Shown one piece after another: positions 24,813 through 33,583 of a DNA stretch of 64,000 bases. Origin of the DNA: Hymenobacter sediminis (GTDB lineage: Bacteria; Bacteroidota; Bacteroidia; Cytophagales; Hymenobacteraceae). The notes under the pieces are model-generated. The model was given only the letters and a program-made list of their open reading frames with translations, searched no databases and was not told the origin of the DNA. A program made the position numbers and the translations under genes. The first letter of the stretch is position 1, and each line of letters begins with the position of its first letter. The stretch is taken from assembly GCF_003231285.1 (NCBI RefSeq), contig NZ_QKNS01000010.1, forward strand, positions 1 through 64,000, given 5' to 3'.

Positions 24813-26222
24813 TTATTCGCTCACCAAGGCAGGGGGACTGCCGACGGCTTTGGGGGCGACGACAACGTGGTCAAAGGCTCGGCCGGCCGGGTGCAGGTCG
24901 CCACTGGCGATGCGCTGCACCGGACCCAAGGCCTGGCCCATAGCGTTGCCTTTAACATCGGTGCGCACGGTGGTCAGGGCATAGTCGCGGGCGTAGGGGG
25001 CCTGCGTTGAACTGGTCAGGTAGATATCATAGTCCGTGTTCGGGGTAAGGGCGCGCAGGGTAAACGTGGCCAAGTCCACTAGGCCTTCCGACCGCAGGTT
25101 CATGGTACCCGCGGCGGAACCTGGTATGGGCGGCCTCAAGTTGCGCACCAGCGTGGGTTTGTCGAGCAGTTGCTGGCCCAGGTTGGCCGTGTTGCGTACG
25201 CCGGCGGGCACGGCGTTTGGCACGTACATCAGGGCCATGGGGGCCTGGCCGACTTTGATCTTGCCCAGCACCCGGTTGGTAGCCGTGTTAATGGCCACCG
25301 CCGAGTCCCCGTTTTCCAGCCCCACGTACACCCGGCTCGCATCACCCGAGGGCCAGATCCCGTGCGGGTTGGCGCCCACCGGAATGGTCGCCAGCTGCCG
25401 AAAACCCGGCTCGCGGCTGTACACCTTGACCACGTCTTCGCCGCCCACCGTGACGTAGGCCACGTTGCCGGTGGGCAGGTCCACCGCCGCGACGTGGTTG
25501 GTGATGGGCCCCGTAGCAAGTACCCCCCTGATGGTGAGTGTCTTCGTATCGAGCACCGAGACTTTGCCCACATCCTTGTGCGTAAACCAGATCTGCTGGC
25601 CATCCTTGGTCGGGAAGATATTGGGCGAGAAGGGACTGACCACCGGAATGCGCTTGATGATTTTGTAGGTGGCCACATCGATGACGGCCAGCTCCGGGGA
25701 AAAGCTGGAGCACACGAACGCCCGCTGACCGTCCGGACTAAACGCCACCTGGCCGGGCCCGTTGGCGACCGGAATGCGACGGGTTTCGCGCCGGGTGGCC
25801 GCGTCAATGACCGACACATAGTCCTCGCCCCGCACCGTCACCCAGACTTCCTTGCCATCGGGCCGGAAGGTGGGCTCGTGCGGGGCGCGGCCCACGTACA
25901 CGCTGCCGGTGATGGCGTTGGTGGCCGTTTCCAGAAAGGTTACGTTGTTGGAGCCCACCGACACCACGGCCAGCGTCTTATGGTCAGGGGAGGCGCCCAG
26001 GCCGTGCACCAGCGCCTGACCCCGGTAGAGAGCAGATACCAGGTCGGGCTGGGGCTTGCCCAGGATCACCTGGCCCAGCAGCTGATTGTCGGCGGGGTCG
26101 ATGACGGACACCGTGTTGGAAATCTGGTCGGCCGTGTACACCCGGTCGCGGTGGCTTACGGCCTGAGCGTGGCTGGATAGGGCACTGCTGAACAGTACCC
26201 CAGCGAGTAAGTACTTCATCAC
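24813..26222 (-). CDS. YncE-like (YVTN-repeat) beta-propeller protein, secreted
   Basis: 469 residues from ATG 26222 (a second ATG is the next codon). Signal peptide at about residues 1-20 (LAGVLFSSALSSHAQ). Residues 25-330 hold seven YVTN-type repeats, e.g. VYTADQISNTVSVIDPADNQ, EVWVTVRGEDYVSVIDAATR and RAFVCSSFSPELAVIDVATY. The remaining ~130 residues look like a fibronectin/Greek-key domain (LRALTPNTDYDIYLTSSTQA). Family members include nitrite-reductase-like propellers and cell-surface proteins; no haem ligand motif is seen. It follows the DUF305 gene by nine bases and shares its operon. Confidence 0.85.
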   Translation of the reverse strand: MMKYLLAGVLFSSALSSHAQAVSHRDRVYTADQISNTVSVIDPADNQLLGQVILGKPQPDLVSALYRGQALVHGLGASPDHKTLAVVSVGSNNVTFLETATNAITGSVYVGRAPHEPTFRPDGKEVWVTVRGEDYVSVIDAATRRETRRIPVANGPGQVAFSPDGQRAFVCSSFSPELAVIDVATYKIIKRIPVVSPFSPNIFPTKDGQQIWFTHKDVGKVSVLDTKTLTIRGVLATGPITNHVAAVDLPTGNVAYVTVGGEDVVKVYSREPGFRQLATIPVGANPHGIWPSGDASRVYVGLENGDSAVAINTATNRVLGKIKVGQAPMALMYVPNAVPAGVRNTANLGQQLLDKPTLVRNLRPPIPGSAAGTMNLRSEGLVDLATFTLRALTPNTDYDIYLTSSTQAPYARDYALTTVRTDVKGNAMGQALGPVQRIASGDLHPAGRAFDHVVVAPKAVGSPPALVSE

Positions 26223-26231
26223 AAGAAAGGT

Positions 26232-26687
26232 TTAGTGGTGCGAATGAGCCGGTGAGGCCGGCCCCGCGCTGGTAGTAGGCACCGGATGCTGGCGCAGCCA
26301 GGCCTGAATCTGCTGAATCTCGACCTGCTGCTCGGCGATAATGCTCTGGGCCAGCCGCCGCAGCGCGGGGTCTTTACCGTAGAGCAGCTGCAGGCGGGCC
26401 ATGTCCACGGCGCCCTGGTGGTGGGGTACCATCATGGCCGCGAAGCTGGCGTCGATGTCGGTGGGGCTGGCCCCGTCCATGCGGCGCATGCCCTCGTCCA
26501 TGACCACCATGACCGAGTCCATGCCGCGCTGGAAAGCGGCCACTGGGCTACCCGGCGTCGCTGCGGGTCCCATGGGCATGCTCGCCATGGTTGCGTGGCT
26601 CATGCCGGCCATCGGGTGCTGATGCTGTGCCTGCGCGGCCGATACGGTCCCGAGCAGCAGGCCGGTTAACAGGAATTGAATTCTCAT
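26232..26687 (-). CDS. DUF305 protein, secreted, His/Met-rich
   Basis: 151 residues. Signal peptide ends at about AQAQ (20), then a Met/His-rich stretch (HQHPMAGMSHATMASMPMGP) that could hold Cu+ or Ag+. The DUF305 core, a ferritin-like helix pair, has the signature SFAAMMVPHHQGAVDMARL. The C-terminus is again His-rich (HSHH). DUF305 proteins often sit in copper/silver or heavy-metal loci; metal handling is inferred. First gene of a two-gene operon with the YncE-like propeller. Confidence 0.87.
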   Translation of the reverse strand: MRIQFLLTGLLLGTVSAAQAQHQHPMAGMSHATMASMPMGPAATPGSPVAAFQRGMDSVMVVMDEGMRRMDGASPTDIDASFAAMMVPHHQGAVDMARLQLLYGKDPALRRLAQSIIAEQQVEIQQIQAWLRQHPVPTTSAGPASPAHSHH

Positions 26688-26813
26688 GATTGTCTGGCAG
26701 CCAATGGCTTAATGATTGACAACCAAACGTACGAGTAGCCGTCAGTCCCTGCCAGGGTCCGGCGGCCAACTGGCCTGTTCCGGCCCTGATGTGGCTTTTT
26801 TGGCCGCCGACTG

Positions 26814-27611
26814 CTAAGCGAAGCGCTTCAAAAACTGCTGAATGACCGCGTTGTAACTGCGCGAGGAAGTGACGTGCTGCCCATTGGTCATGCGAAACAG
26901 GTACTCGCCGTGGGTCCACGACTTAAACTCTACTATGTGGCTCGTATTGATCACACAGGAGCGGTGGATGCGCAGGAACTGGGCGGGGTTGAGCCGCTCG
27001 GCGAGCTGGCTTAGGGAGGCCCGCACGGGGTGGGCCGCGCGCGCCGTGTGCAGCAATACGCCACTGCCCGTAGCCTCGAGGTAAAACACGTCGGCGACGG
27101 GCACGAAGAACTGTCGCTCGGGCTGCTTTACCACAAACCGGTCCTGGTACTCGGGCGGCGGGGCTGAACTGGGCAGATTAGGCCAAGCCTGGAGCAGGGC
27201 CGCCAGGTCCGCGCCGAGGGCCTGAGTCTGGCGCTGGGCCAGCTGCTGCTGCACCCGGCGCACGCACTCGGCAAACCGGTCGGGGTCGAGGGGCTTGAGC
27301 AGGTAGTCCACCGCGTGCAGGGCAAAGGCCGCCACAGCGTACTGGTCGTAGGCCGTGGTGAACACTACCAGCGGCAGCGGGAGCCCCGCGGCTCGCAGGC
27401 GTTGCAGCACCTGCACCCCATCCAGGTCGGGCATCTGCACATCCAGAAACACCACGTCGTACGCTCCGGTTTGCAGGGCGGCGAGGGCCTCCGTGCCGTT
27501 CTGGCACTCGCCCGCGATGGTCAGGCGCGGAAAATCCGCCAGCAGCTCCCGGACCAGGCTGCGGGCCAGGGGCTCATCGTCTACCAGCAGGGTGCGGATC
27601 GGCGTGCTCAC
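26814..27611 (-). CDS. LytTR-family response regulator
   Basis: 265 residues. Receiver domain 1-125 with acidic pocket D11-D12, phospho-acceptor Asp 57 (VVFLDVQMPDLDG), Thr and Lys switch positions (VFTTAY, YLLKP). The LytTR DNA-binding domain at about 160-262 has FVPVADVFYLEATGSGVLLH and LRIHRSCVINTSHIVEFKSW. Its start overlaps the end of the kinase gene by four bases, so kinase and regulator are coupled. Targets unknown; the YncE/DUF305 operon immediately downstream on the same strand (126 bases) is a candidate. Confidence 0.92.
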   Translation of the reverse strand: MSTPIRTLLVDDEPLARSLVRELLADFPRLTIAGECQNGTEALAALQTGAYDVVFLDVQMPDLDGVQVLQRLRAAGLPLPLVVFTTAYDQYAVAAFALHAVDYLLKPLDPDRFAECVRRVQQQLAQRQTQALGADLAALLQAWPNLPSSAPPPEYQDRFVVKQPERQFFVPVADVFYLEATGSGVLLHTARAAHPVRASLSQLAERLNPAQFLRIHRSCVINTSHIVEFKSWTHGEYLFRMTNGQHVTSSRSYNAVIQQFLKRFA

Positions 27612-28723
27612 GCGGCGAGAGGGGCTGGGCTGGGCGCAGGGGCAGACAGGAAGGGCAGCGACAAGCGCAGGCAGTAGCCCTGGCCGGGCGCGGTGTCGAC
27701 GCGCACGGCGTAGTCGGTGCCGTAGCGGGTGGTCAGCCGGCTTTCGAGGTTGCGCAGTCCAATGCCACGGACGGCGGTATCGGCGCTGCCCCGGCCGTTG
27801 TCGTGCACTTGCACGATGAGCCGGTCGGCTTCCTGCTGGGCGCTGATGGCCAGCTGACCAACCCCCGCCTGCGGGGCCAGGCCGTGGCGCACCGCGTTTT
27901 CAACTACCGGCTGCAGGAGCAGAGCGGGTAGGATAGCAGCCTCAGCGCCGGGAGCAATGTGGTAGGCCACGGCCAGGCGGTCGGGAAAGCGGGTTTGCTC
28001 AATTTCTAGATAAAGTCGGGTTAAATGCAGCTCCTGGGCCAGGGTCACTTCCTGGGTGTCGCTGCCCTCAAGTACCAGGCGCAAAAACTGGCTGAGCTGG
28101 GCGAGCATGCGCCGGGCCGCCTTCACGTCGGAGCCCATCAGGGCCGAGACGGCATTTAAGGAATTAAACAGAAAGTGGGGCTGCAGCTGCATTTTCAGGG
28201 CCTGCAGCTGGGCCTGCACGAGCTGGGTTTCCAACTGAGCCGCCTGCACCTGCCCCTGACGATACCGCTCCCGGTACTGCACGGCGTAAGCCATGCACAG
28301 CAGCATCCAGTAAATGGGCACCCAGGTATTGGCATTGGCCACCACCGTGGCCAGCGAGAAACCTCCCGGCAACACCCCACCAGCGGCCATTAGCCCGGCG
28401 TAGGCCAGGCGGTACCCCAGCGTGAGCCCATAGCTGGCGGCCGCGTGCACCAGCAGGTGAGGCAGCAGGCGGCGTCGCTCCGTCAGGTCGAAGCGCGTAG
28501 CCAGGGCAAACACCACCGGCGTGAGCAGGCCCCAGAGCAGGCCGTGCAGCAGCCGTCCGCCCAGGGTTTCCCCCCAATGGGTGGGCGTGCCCGCTGAAAG
28601 GTTCTGCGCAAAGATCAGCAGCACCATGAACCCGCTGAACAGCAGCCAGGCCAGCGCAATTACCGGCCCCGGCACCAGCGGCCGGCGGGGTAGGGGCGGA
28701 GCAGGGGGCGGTGGGGTGGGCAT
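27608..28723 (-). CDS. LytS/AlgZ-type sensor histidine kinase
   Basis: 371 residues. Four transmembrane helices in residues 20-150, then a coiled segment (ERYRQGQVQAAQLETQLVQ) and the His_kinase domain: H-box LQPHFLFNSLNAVSALMGSD, N-box VVENAVRHGLAP, and G-box NGRGSADTAVRGIGLRNLES. No periplasmic sensor domain is large enough to identify a ligand. N-terminal stretch is Pro-rich (MPTPPPPAPPLP). First gene of the two-component operon. Confidence 0.92.
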   Translation of the reverse strand: MPTPPPPAPPLPRRPLVPGPVIALAWLLFSGFMVLLIFAQNLSAGTPTHWGETLGGRLLHGLLWGLLTPVVFALATRFDLTERRRLLPHLLVHAAASYGLTLGYRLAYAGLMAAGGVLPGGFSLATVVANANTWVPIYWMLLCMAYAVQYRERYRQGQVQAAQLETQLVQAQLQALKMQLQPHFLFNSLNAVSALMGSDVKAARRMLAQLSQFLRLVLEGSDTQEVTLAQELHLTRLYLEIEQTRFPDRLAVAYHIAPGAEAAILPALLLQPVVENAVRHGLAPQAGVGQLAISAQQEADRLIVQVHDNGRGSADTAVRGIGLRNLESRLTTRYGTDYAVRVDTAPGQGYCLRLSLPFLSAPAPSPAPLAA

Positions 28724-29199
28724 AGCCTCAAATATAAGACTACTTAAGCGCTACTGAGTTAAGACTCGTTGAAGTGGCCTTTCACCGCGCCTACCTGGTT
28801 TTTTGGCGGCTTAATTCAGCTTAAGCTACGTGCGGCAGTTACTCCGCCTGCTACGCGTAGTGTGGGGCCTCCCTAGTGAGTGTACACCCTTATGACTGTT
28901 GCTTAAGGGTAGCAAAACGATAGAAGCGGCGTCTTCAAGCGGATATTATCTATATAAAATCCGCTAAGCGGATATCATGAACCACTGGTAAGTGATACAA
29001 TGACCAACTAGGCCGATTGCGGATAGTTGTGCAACAGCCATCCTCGTTTGCAGGTTTGTCCCGGAGAAAACCTACGGAAGCTCAACTACAGTTACCAATT
29101 AGTTCAGTCAAACGAGGGGTACAGTGAGCGACTACAGCCTACTTCCCGATTGTGCCCGTTCCTAAAAGGCACGGGCTGGAAAGACCGTTCTGTCCGGTG
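28724..29199. other. Intergenic stretch with an AGCGGAT cluster
   Basis: About 475 bases without a convincing gene. The 7-mer AGCGGAT occurs at 28938-28944 and 28967-28973, and inverted (ATCCGCT) at 28959-28965, making a hairpin AGCGGAT...ATCCGCT followed by a third copy, in an AT-rich setting. It could be a regulatory site or a terminator; nothing else recognised. Confidence 0.35.
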
Positions 29200-30021
29200 C
29201 TACTTGCCGCCAGCGGTGCGGTTGATGAGGCCAGCGAAGACCTGATGGGGTAGCAGCCACCGCAGGAAATACACCAGTTTGGGCTGCGAGCCGGCTAGTA
29301 CCCGGGCTTGCCTGCCGCCCCGGGTAGCCGCCGCAAACACGACGCGGGCCACCGACTCCGGCGTGGCTGCGTGGGCGTAGCTGGCCAGCGTTTGCTCGTG
29401 CACGCGCTGGGCATAGGGGTCGTAGGCTGGGGCCGGTACGTACTGGATGGCGGCCGTGAAGTCGGTGCGCACCGTGCCCGGCACGATGGTGCGCACCTGA
29501 ATGTTGAACTGCTGCACTTCGTATTGCAACCCTTCCATGAAGCCCTCCACGGCGAATTTCGTGGCGTTGTAGACGCTGTAGAGCGGGAAGGCCATATGTC
29601 CTCCCACGGAGGTAGTGGTCAGAACAAGTCCCTGCCTGCGTTCCCGAAAATGGGGCAGCACGGCGCGCGTCACGTTCATCACCCCGTACACATTCGTGTC
29701 AAACTGCTGCTGCACCTGAGCGGGGCTGAGGGCCTCAAAGGCGCCGGCCAGGGCATAGCCCGCATTGTTAAAGAGCACATCCAGGCGACCGAAGGCGTGC
29801 CGCGCAGCGGCCACGGCGGCCTCAATGCTGGCCACGTCCAGCACATCGAGCGGCAGCACCAGCACATTAGCCAGGGAGTGCAGATCGGCGGGGGCCTTGT
29901 GGGGGGTGCGCATAGTGGCGGCGACCTGCCAACCGCGCTGAGCGAAGTAACGGGCAGTGGCCAGCCCAATGCCGGAGGAAGCGCCGGTAATTAGGATTGT
30001 TTTGGTGGGGTTAGTAGCCAT
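29200..30021 (-). CDS. Short-chain dehydrogenase/reductase (classical SDR)
   Basis: 273 residues from ATG 30021 (MATNPTKTILITGASSGIGL). Cofactor motif TGASSGIG, NNAG at about residue 88, catalytic Ser in TTTSVGG and YxxxK in YSVYNATKFAVEGF. A hydrophobic C-terminal end (LVYFLRWLLPHQVFAGLINR) resembles the DltE/DHRS7-type subgroup. Transcribed with, and 92 bases after, the AraC regulator 30114-31016. The same gene pair occurs again at 58199-60091. Confidence 0.9.
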   Translation of the reverse strand: MATNPTKTILITGASSGIGLATARYFAQRGWQVAATMRTPHKAPADLHSLANVLVLPLDVLDVASIEAAVAAARHAFGRLDVLFNNAGYALAGAFEALSPAQVQQQFDTNVYGVMNVTRAVLPHFRERRQGLVLTTTSVGGHMAFPLYSVYNATKFAVEGFMEGLQYEVQQFNIQVRTIVPGTVRTDFTAAIQYVPAPAYDPYAQRVHEQTLASYAHAATPESVARVVFAAATRGGRQARVLAGSQPKLVYFLRWLLPHQVFAGLINRTAGGK

Positions 30022-30113
30022 TGGAGTGAACGTCAGGGCGTATTCGACTTCGACAAAGGTATCTGGCCCCCCTCCCGGCTTTTTAACGACTTTCAAACCC
30101 CGATTGACAAAAA

Positions 30114-31016
30114 TCAAACCTGGCGCGCCTGCGTCGGGGTGCACTGCGCGTGCCGTTTAAAAAAATGCGTGAAATGGGTCTGCTCATTGAACCCCAGGCA
30201 GTACCCAATCTGGCCGATGGGCCAATCGGTATGCATCAGCAAGGCCCGCGCTTCCTGCACCAGCCGCTGGGCCAGCAACTGCGAGGTGGTGTTGCCCGTG
30301 GCAGCCTTGAGCGTGCGGTTGAGGGAGTTGACGTGCACGGCCAGCCGGTCGGCAAACGCCTGGGCCGTGTGCAGCTCCAGCCGCTGGTTCGGCGAGACGA
30401 TGGGAAACTGCTGGGCCAGCAGCGTCTGAAAAGCGGCCACCAACCGACTGCCGACCAGGACGGCTGGGGCTGCCGGGGCGAGCTTGATCGCCCCGTGTAC
30501 ACACTCCATGACATAGTAAAAGAGGAGCTCGTACTTGCCGACGTAGTCCGAGGCCTGCTCCGCCAGCATTTTCTCGAAGAGCGCCCCAAACGCGGCGGCC
30601 TGCGCCGAATCGAGATAGAAAAAAGGCTGCCCCTGCGCGTGAAACACTGCCAAGTTGGTGGGGCGCAGGCGGGTATGGGCCGGCAAAAAGTCTTCGGTAA
30701 ACACGCAGCAATAGCCGGTGTAGGGCAGCTCGTGCAGCTCCCAACGGTAGGGTACCTGCGCGTTGGTAAACACCAGCGCGTGCTGTCCGGGGGCCAGCAA
30801 GGCCTGCTGCGCGCCGTAGTGATAGGTGGCGTGCCCGGTGCCGAGCATGATTTTGTAAAAATCCTTGCGCCCGTACACCGCCGCCAGGTCGGTTACGGTG
30901 GGAAGATCTTCCAGCCGGAACACGGCAAAATGCCCGCCGCCTCGCCGCAGGTCAGGCAGGGGCTGTTGCAGCTTGTGGGCGTAAAAGTCCGGTAAGGTCT
31001 GCGTAGGGGCCATCAT
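30114..31016 (-). CDS. AraC-family regulator (cassette A)
   Basis: 300 residues from ATG 31016 (ATG 31013 is next). N-terminal cupin-like arm (FAVFRLEDLP, KDFYKIMLGTGHATYHYGAQ) and C-terminal double HTH: FADRLAVHVNSLNRTLKAAT and the end IGQIGYCLGFNEQTHFTHFF. It is clearly paralogous to 58199-59101 in length and along its whole sequence (shared 'FRLED', 'DFYKI', 'NPQVPY/NAQVPY', 'QFPI.SP.QRL'). Upstream of and co-directional with the SDR, which it probably controls. Confidence 0.9.
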   Translation of the reverse strand: MMAPTQTLPDFYAHKLQQPLPDLRRGGGHFAVFRLEDLPTVTDLAAVYGRKDFYKIMLGTGHATYHYGAQQALLAPGQHALVFTNAQVPYRWELHELPYTGYCCVFTEDFLPAHTRLRPTNLAVFHAQGQPFFYLDSAQAAAFGALFEKMLAEQASDYVGKYELLFYYVMECVHGAIKLAPAAPAVLVGSRLVAAFQTLLAQQFPIVSPNQRLELHTAQAFADRLAVHVNSLNRTLKAATGNTTSQLLAQRLVQEARALLMHTDWPIGQIGYCLGFNEQTHFTHFFKRHAQCTPTQARQV

Positions 31017-31303
31017 CCGAGCTTAAACACCCAAGTCGCCTAGAAAGATTACGGTTGCCGCTTTCCCCACGGGGTTGCGGCCAGAGCACTAGGCGCGCCT
31101 TCCTCGGAAAAGCGTACTGCTTGCCGCCTGTTACCCAGTGGGAACCGCTTGATGCGGAAGTAAGCAAAAGCGCCACGAAGTTCAGGCAAACGGGGGAGGT
31201 ATGCTGTTTGAGATTGTGTTTATCGGCTGCCGCCCTTGTTAAAGAAGTAACCTAGTAATTTCTCATGGCAACGGTTAGCCTCTGGCGGTGGTCTCGCTAC
31301 CGT

Positions 31304-31927
31304 TTACAGGCGACGGGCCAGGGTAAGATTATAGGTTGAGGTCCGGCCCCCGTTCAGGCCATTCTGCACCGTGGCTTTCACCCCGATGCGCCAGCGTTGC
31401 CGGGCATCAACCGCCGCATCCAGATTCAGCGACAAGAGATAGCCCGCATACGGGCCGCTGTAGGTCCGCAGCGCGTAGGAGTCAACCCGGCCCGCCGTGG
31501 CCGTGAGAAAGGCATAGGTATCCTTGCGGTAGTAGCCGGCAAAGCCCCCGGCACCGAGCCCCAGCAGCACCCGCTTATCGGTGCCGAAGGGGTAGAGCAT
31601 TCCTTCCACCTCTACAAAGCCGGCCCGATAGCGCTGATCCGGCAGCTGCCGCTCTAGCGAGCTACTCGGCTTGCCGAAGACGCCTACCAGTCGGCCGGCT
31701 ACGCCGAAGTGGCGGGTGAGCGTAGGCGCGTACTCCAAAGCCAGGCGGGTGCATCGATAGGCTCCAGCATTATCATAGGCCGTGCCCACTCCCAGGCGCA
31801 GGTAGGCAGGCTTGGCGCTTCCGGTAGGCGGGGTGAGGGTGGTAGTAGCGGGCGTTTGCGCCGCTACGGCTAGGGGGAATAAGGTAGCGAGTAGCCCGGC
31901 GCTTCTGAATCGATTGGATTGACTCAT
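31304..31927 (-). CDS. Secreted outer-membrane-like beta-barrel protein
   Basis: 207 residues from ATG 31927 (MSQSNRFRSAGLLATLFPLA), with a signal peptide cut near AVAAQ (24). The mature part is a run of amphipathic strands with aromatic ends (YLRLGVGTAYDNAGAYRCTR, YAGYLLSLNLDAAVDARQRW) and ends TYNLTLARRL, like small 8-stranded Bacteroidota porin-family/OMP_b-brl proteins. No specific family recognised. It stands alone; longer open frames upstream have no coding character. Confidence 0.65.
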   Translation of the reverse strand: MSQSNRFRSAGLLATLFPLAVAAQTPATTTLTPPTGSAKPAYLRLGVGTAYDNAGAYRCTRLALEYAPTLTRHFGVAGRLVGVFGKPSSSLERQLPDQRYRAGFVEVEGMLYPFGTDKRVLLGLGAGGFAGYYRKDTYAFLTATAGRVDSYALRTYSGPYAGYLLSLNLDAAVDARQRWRIGVKATVQNGLNGGRTSTYNLTLARRL

Positions 31928-32396
31928 AGCATGAAACAAGAAGGAAAGCGATATGATATCTCCCCTGAGGAGACCTTCCATGGGCAAAAGGTTGCGTCGC
32001 CTCAAGAAAGGGTACCTGTCTCTTCTCCTTACTCCGGTGGTCCGTCCCTTAGGTGTGTAGTCTACCGCCGCTTGCAACGGGAGTGCAGCAAAACGGTTTG
32101 TATTCTGGGCTCTAAGCACCAAAAGAGGCGCACTATATCATGGATCCAGATTAAAACGGGGGGCGGGGCAACTACGCAAAGAAAATAGTCAGTAAGTGAA
32201 GGCAGAAAGAGGCCGATCTCTTTATAAGATTATACTTATTGGTCCTGGCTATCACTTTTGAGACAGGTTTACCGACCTGCGTTCCAGGGGCCAAGATGGC
32301 ATCCCTTTTTTTGAATCCTCCACAAGGAGTAATGTCTGGCACTTAGCAGACCTTGTCGCGCTTGCTTCTTTTGAGCGGCAACTGGTGGATTGCTGG
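31928..32396. other. Intergenic stretch
   Basis: About 470 bases between two - strand genes. I see no gene, repeat or strong hairpin; it should hold the promoter of the 31304-31927 gene. Confidence 0.35.
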
Positions 32397-33029
32397 TTAG
32401 GTTGTGCTTTTTAGTCGGCGGTACAACACCCAAGAAATTAGTAAGCCCAGCGCTCCTACTAGCACACAGACCCCAAACCAGATCAATGGATTATAGCGCT
32501 CTACCAGCCCGCGATAACCAACTGTATATACGAAAAGCACAAGGCCAAGGCCTTCCCACAATTTGTGCTCATAAAAAGCCGGCGAGGGGAGTAGAACTAC
32601 AGGTTGATTCAGGACAATGCGCAATCTGTTCCAGTCCCAAGCCAATAGCCCTACTGTGGCCAGGAGCATAGCCCCCGTGATGACATGGGTATAGCCAAAT
32701 TCATACGAAATCGTGATCACGTAGATATTGGCGATAATAGGCAAGAAGAGTAAGGCACCGAGTAAAGCATAGCGTTGCGTGAGGAGCAGTACCCATGCCA
32801 CCAGTTGCGCTACGCCTAAAAACTGCCAGTAAAGTCCCGATTGATAGAGTGTTTCAAAGAAGTGTTCGGGGCTGTGGAAAGGCGACCCCTCTCCCTTCAC
32901 CATGGTAAAACGTTCGCCTTTTATTTTAATCAGGCTGGCGAACACAAAAGCTCCTCCAATTACATAGCGCGTGTAGATGACGGCGAGTTGCAGCCATATT
33001 TTTTGTTTCCAAGCTAAGAGCGACATCAT
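32397..33029 (-). CDS. DoxX-like integral membrane protein
   Basis: 210 residues from ATG 33029 (MMSLLAWKQK). About six transmembrane helices. 'YTRYVIGGAFVFASLIKIKG' followed by 'FFETLYQSGLYWQFLGVAQL' is the usual DoxX/DoxD helix 1-2 layout in Bacteroidota, where the family is broad and of unclear function (quinone-linked or thiosulfate oxidation subunits in some members). The C-terminal helix pair is followed by basic residues (LYRRLKSTT). No operon partner. Confidence 0.65.
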   Translation of the reverse strand: MMSLLAWKQKIWLQLAVIYTRYVIGGAFVFASLIKIKGERFTMVKGEGSPFHSPEHFFETLYQSGLYWQFLGVAQLVAWVLLLTQRYALLGALLFLPIIANIYVITISYEFGYTHVITGAMLLATVGLLAWDWNRLRIVLNQPVVLLPSPAFYEHKLWEGLGLVLFVYTVGYRGLVERYNPLIWFGVCVLVGALGLLISWVLYRRLKSTT

Positions 33030-33519
33030 GTTCGTAAACGCAGGTAGAATAATAGGGGAAAGTACCACATTCTACCGGTCGTGACACTAGGACCATAATC
33101 TACCATTTTCCCGAGGTGGTGGGCAGGTCACTTGTTATGTAAAGCGCTTTTTTCAAGCTTGCTCGATTATTAATCAGGTGAGGCACTTCAGACGATGATA
33201 CCCCTATAAGGCCAGATAAGTAGCTTTAACTGCTTTCTTTCTATTCCTTATCCATAGAAGCGTTTTCGTGGCACATCCCATGAGCGGTAGGTATCCACCT
33301 ACTCGTTTGTATGAATAAACCCAAAAATGGCATCAGTATAGGGCCCGCACTCGGTAGGCCTTGCACCAAATGCTGATGGGCTGCGACGAGGGACACGTGA
33401 ACTTTCCCTATCAGCCCCGCCATGGTGGGCGGTACGATTGGACCTAAGCAGAGTTGGCCCAGTCAGGTTCATTTGCTAGAATGCAACCCTCTTAATCCTG
33501 ATACGGTTGGCCTATTAGT
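33030..33519. other. Intergenic stretch
   Basis: About 490 bases with no gene I can support. A 60-codon - strand frame (33241-33423) has no recognisable features. The strong hairpin at 33520-33575 follows. Confidence 0.35.
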
Positions 33520-33575
33520 ACCAAATCTCGGGCTGATAGCGCCTGATAAAAGTTATTATCAGCCCGAGATTTGGT
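33520..33575. terminator. Long perfect hairpin downstream of the 33584 gene
   Basis: ACCAAATCTCGGGCTGATA (33520-33538) pairs perfectly over 19 bases with 33557-33575; inside the 18-base loop a second, smaller dyad (CTGATAA/TTATCAG) competes. It sits 8 bases past the stop of the - strand gene, so it is a probable terminator, but it has no T-run and is unusually long. Confidence 0.6.
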
Positions 33576-33583
33576 CTGAGGAA

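Noticed and set aside
28938-28973. A CRISPR-like repeat cluster (AGCGGAT three times)
   Set aside because: Repeats are only 7 bases, in mixed orientation and not regularly spaced; no cas genes.
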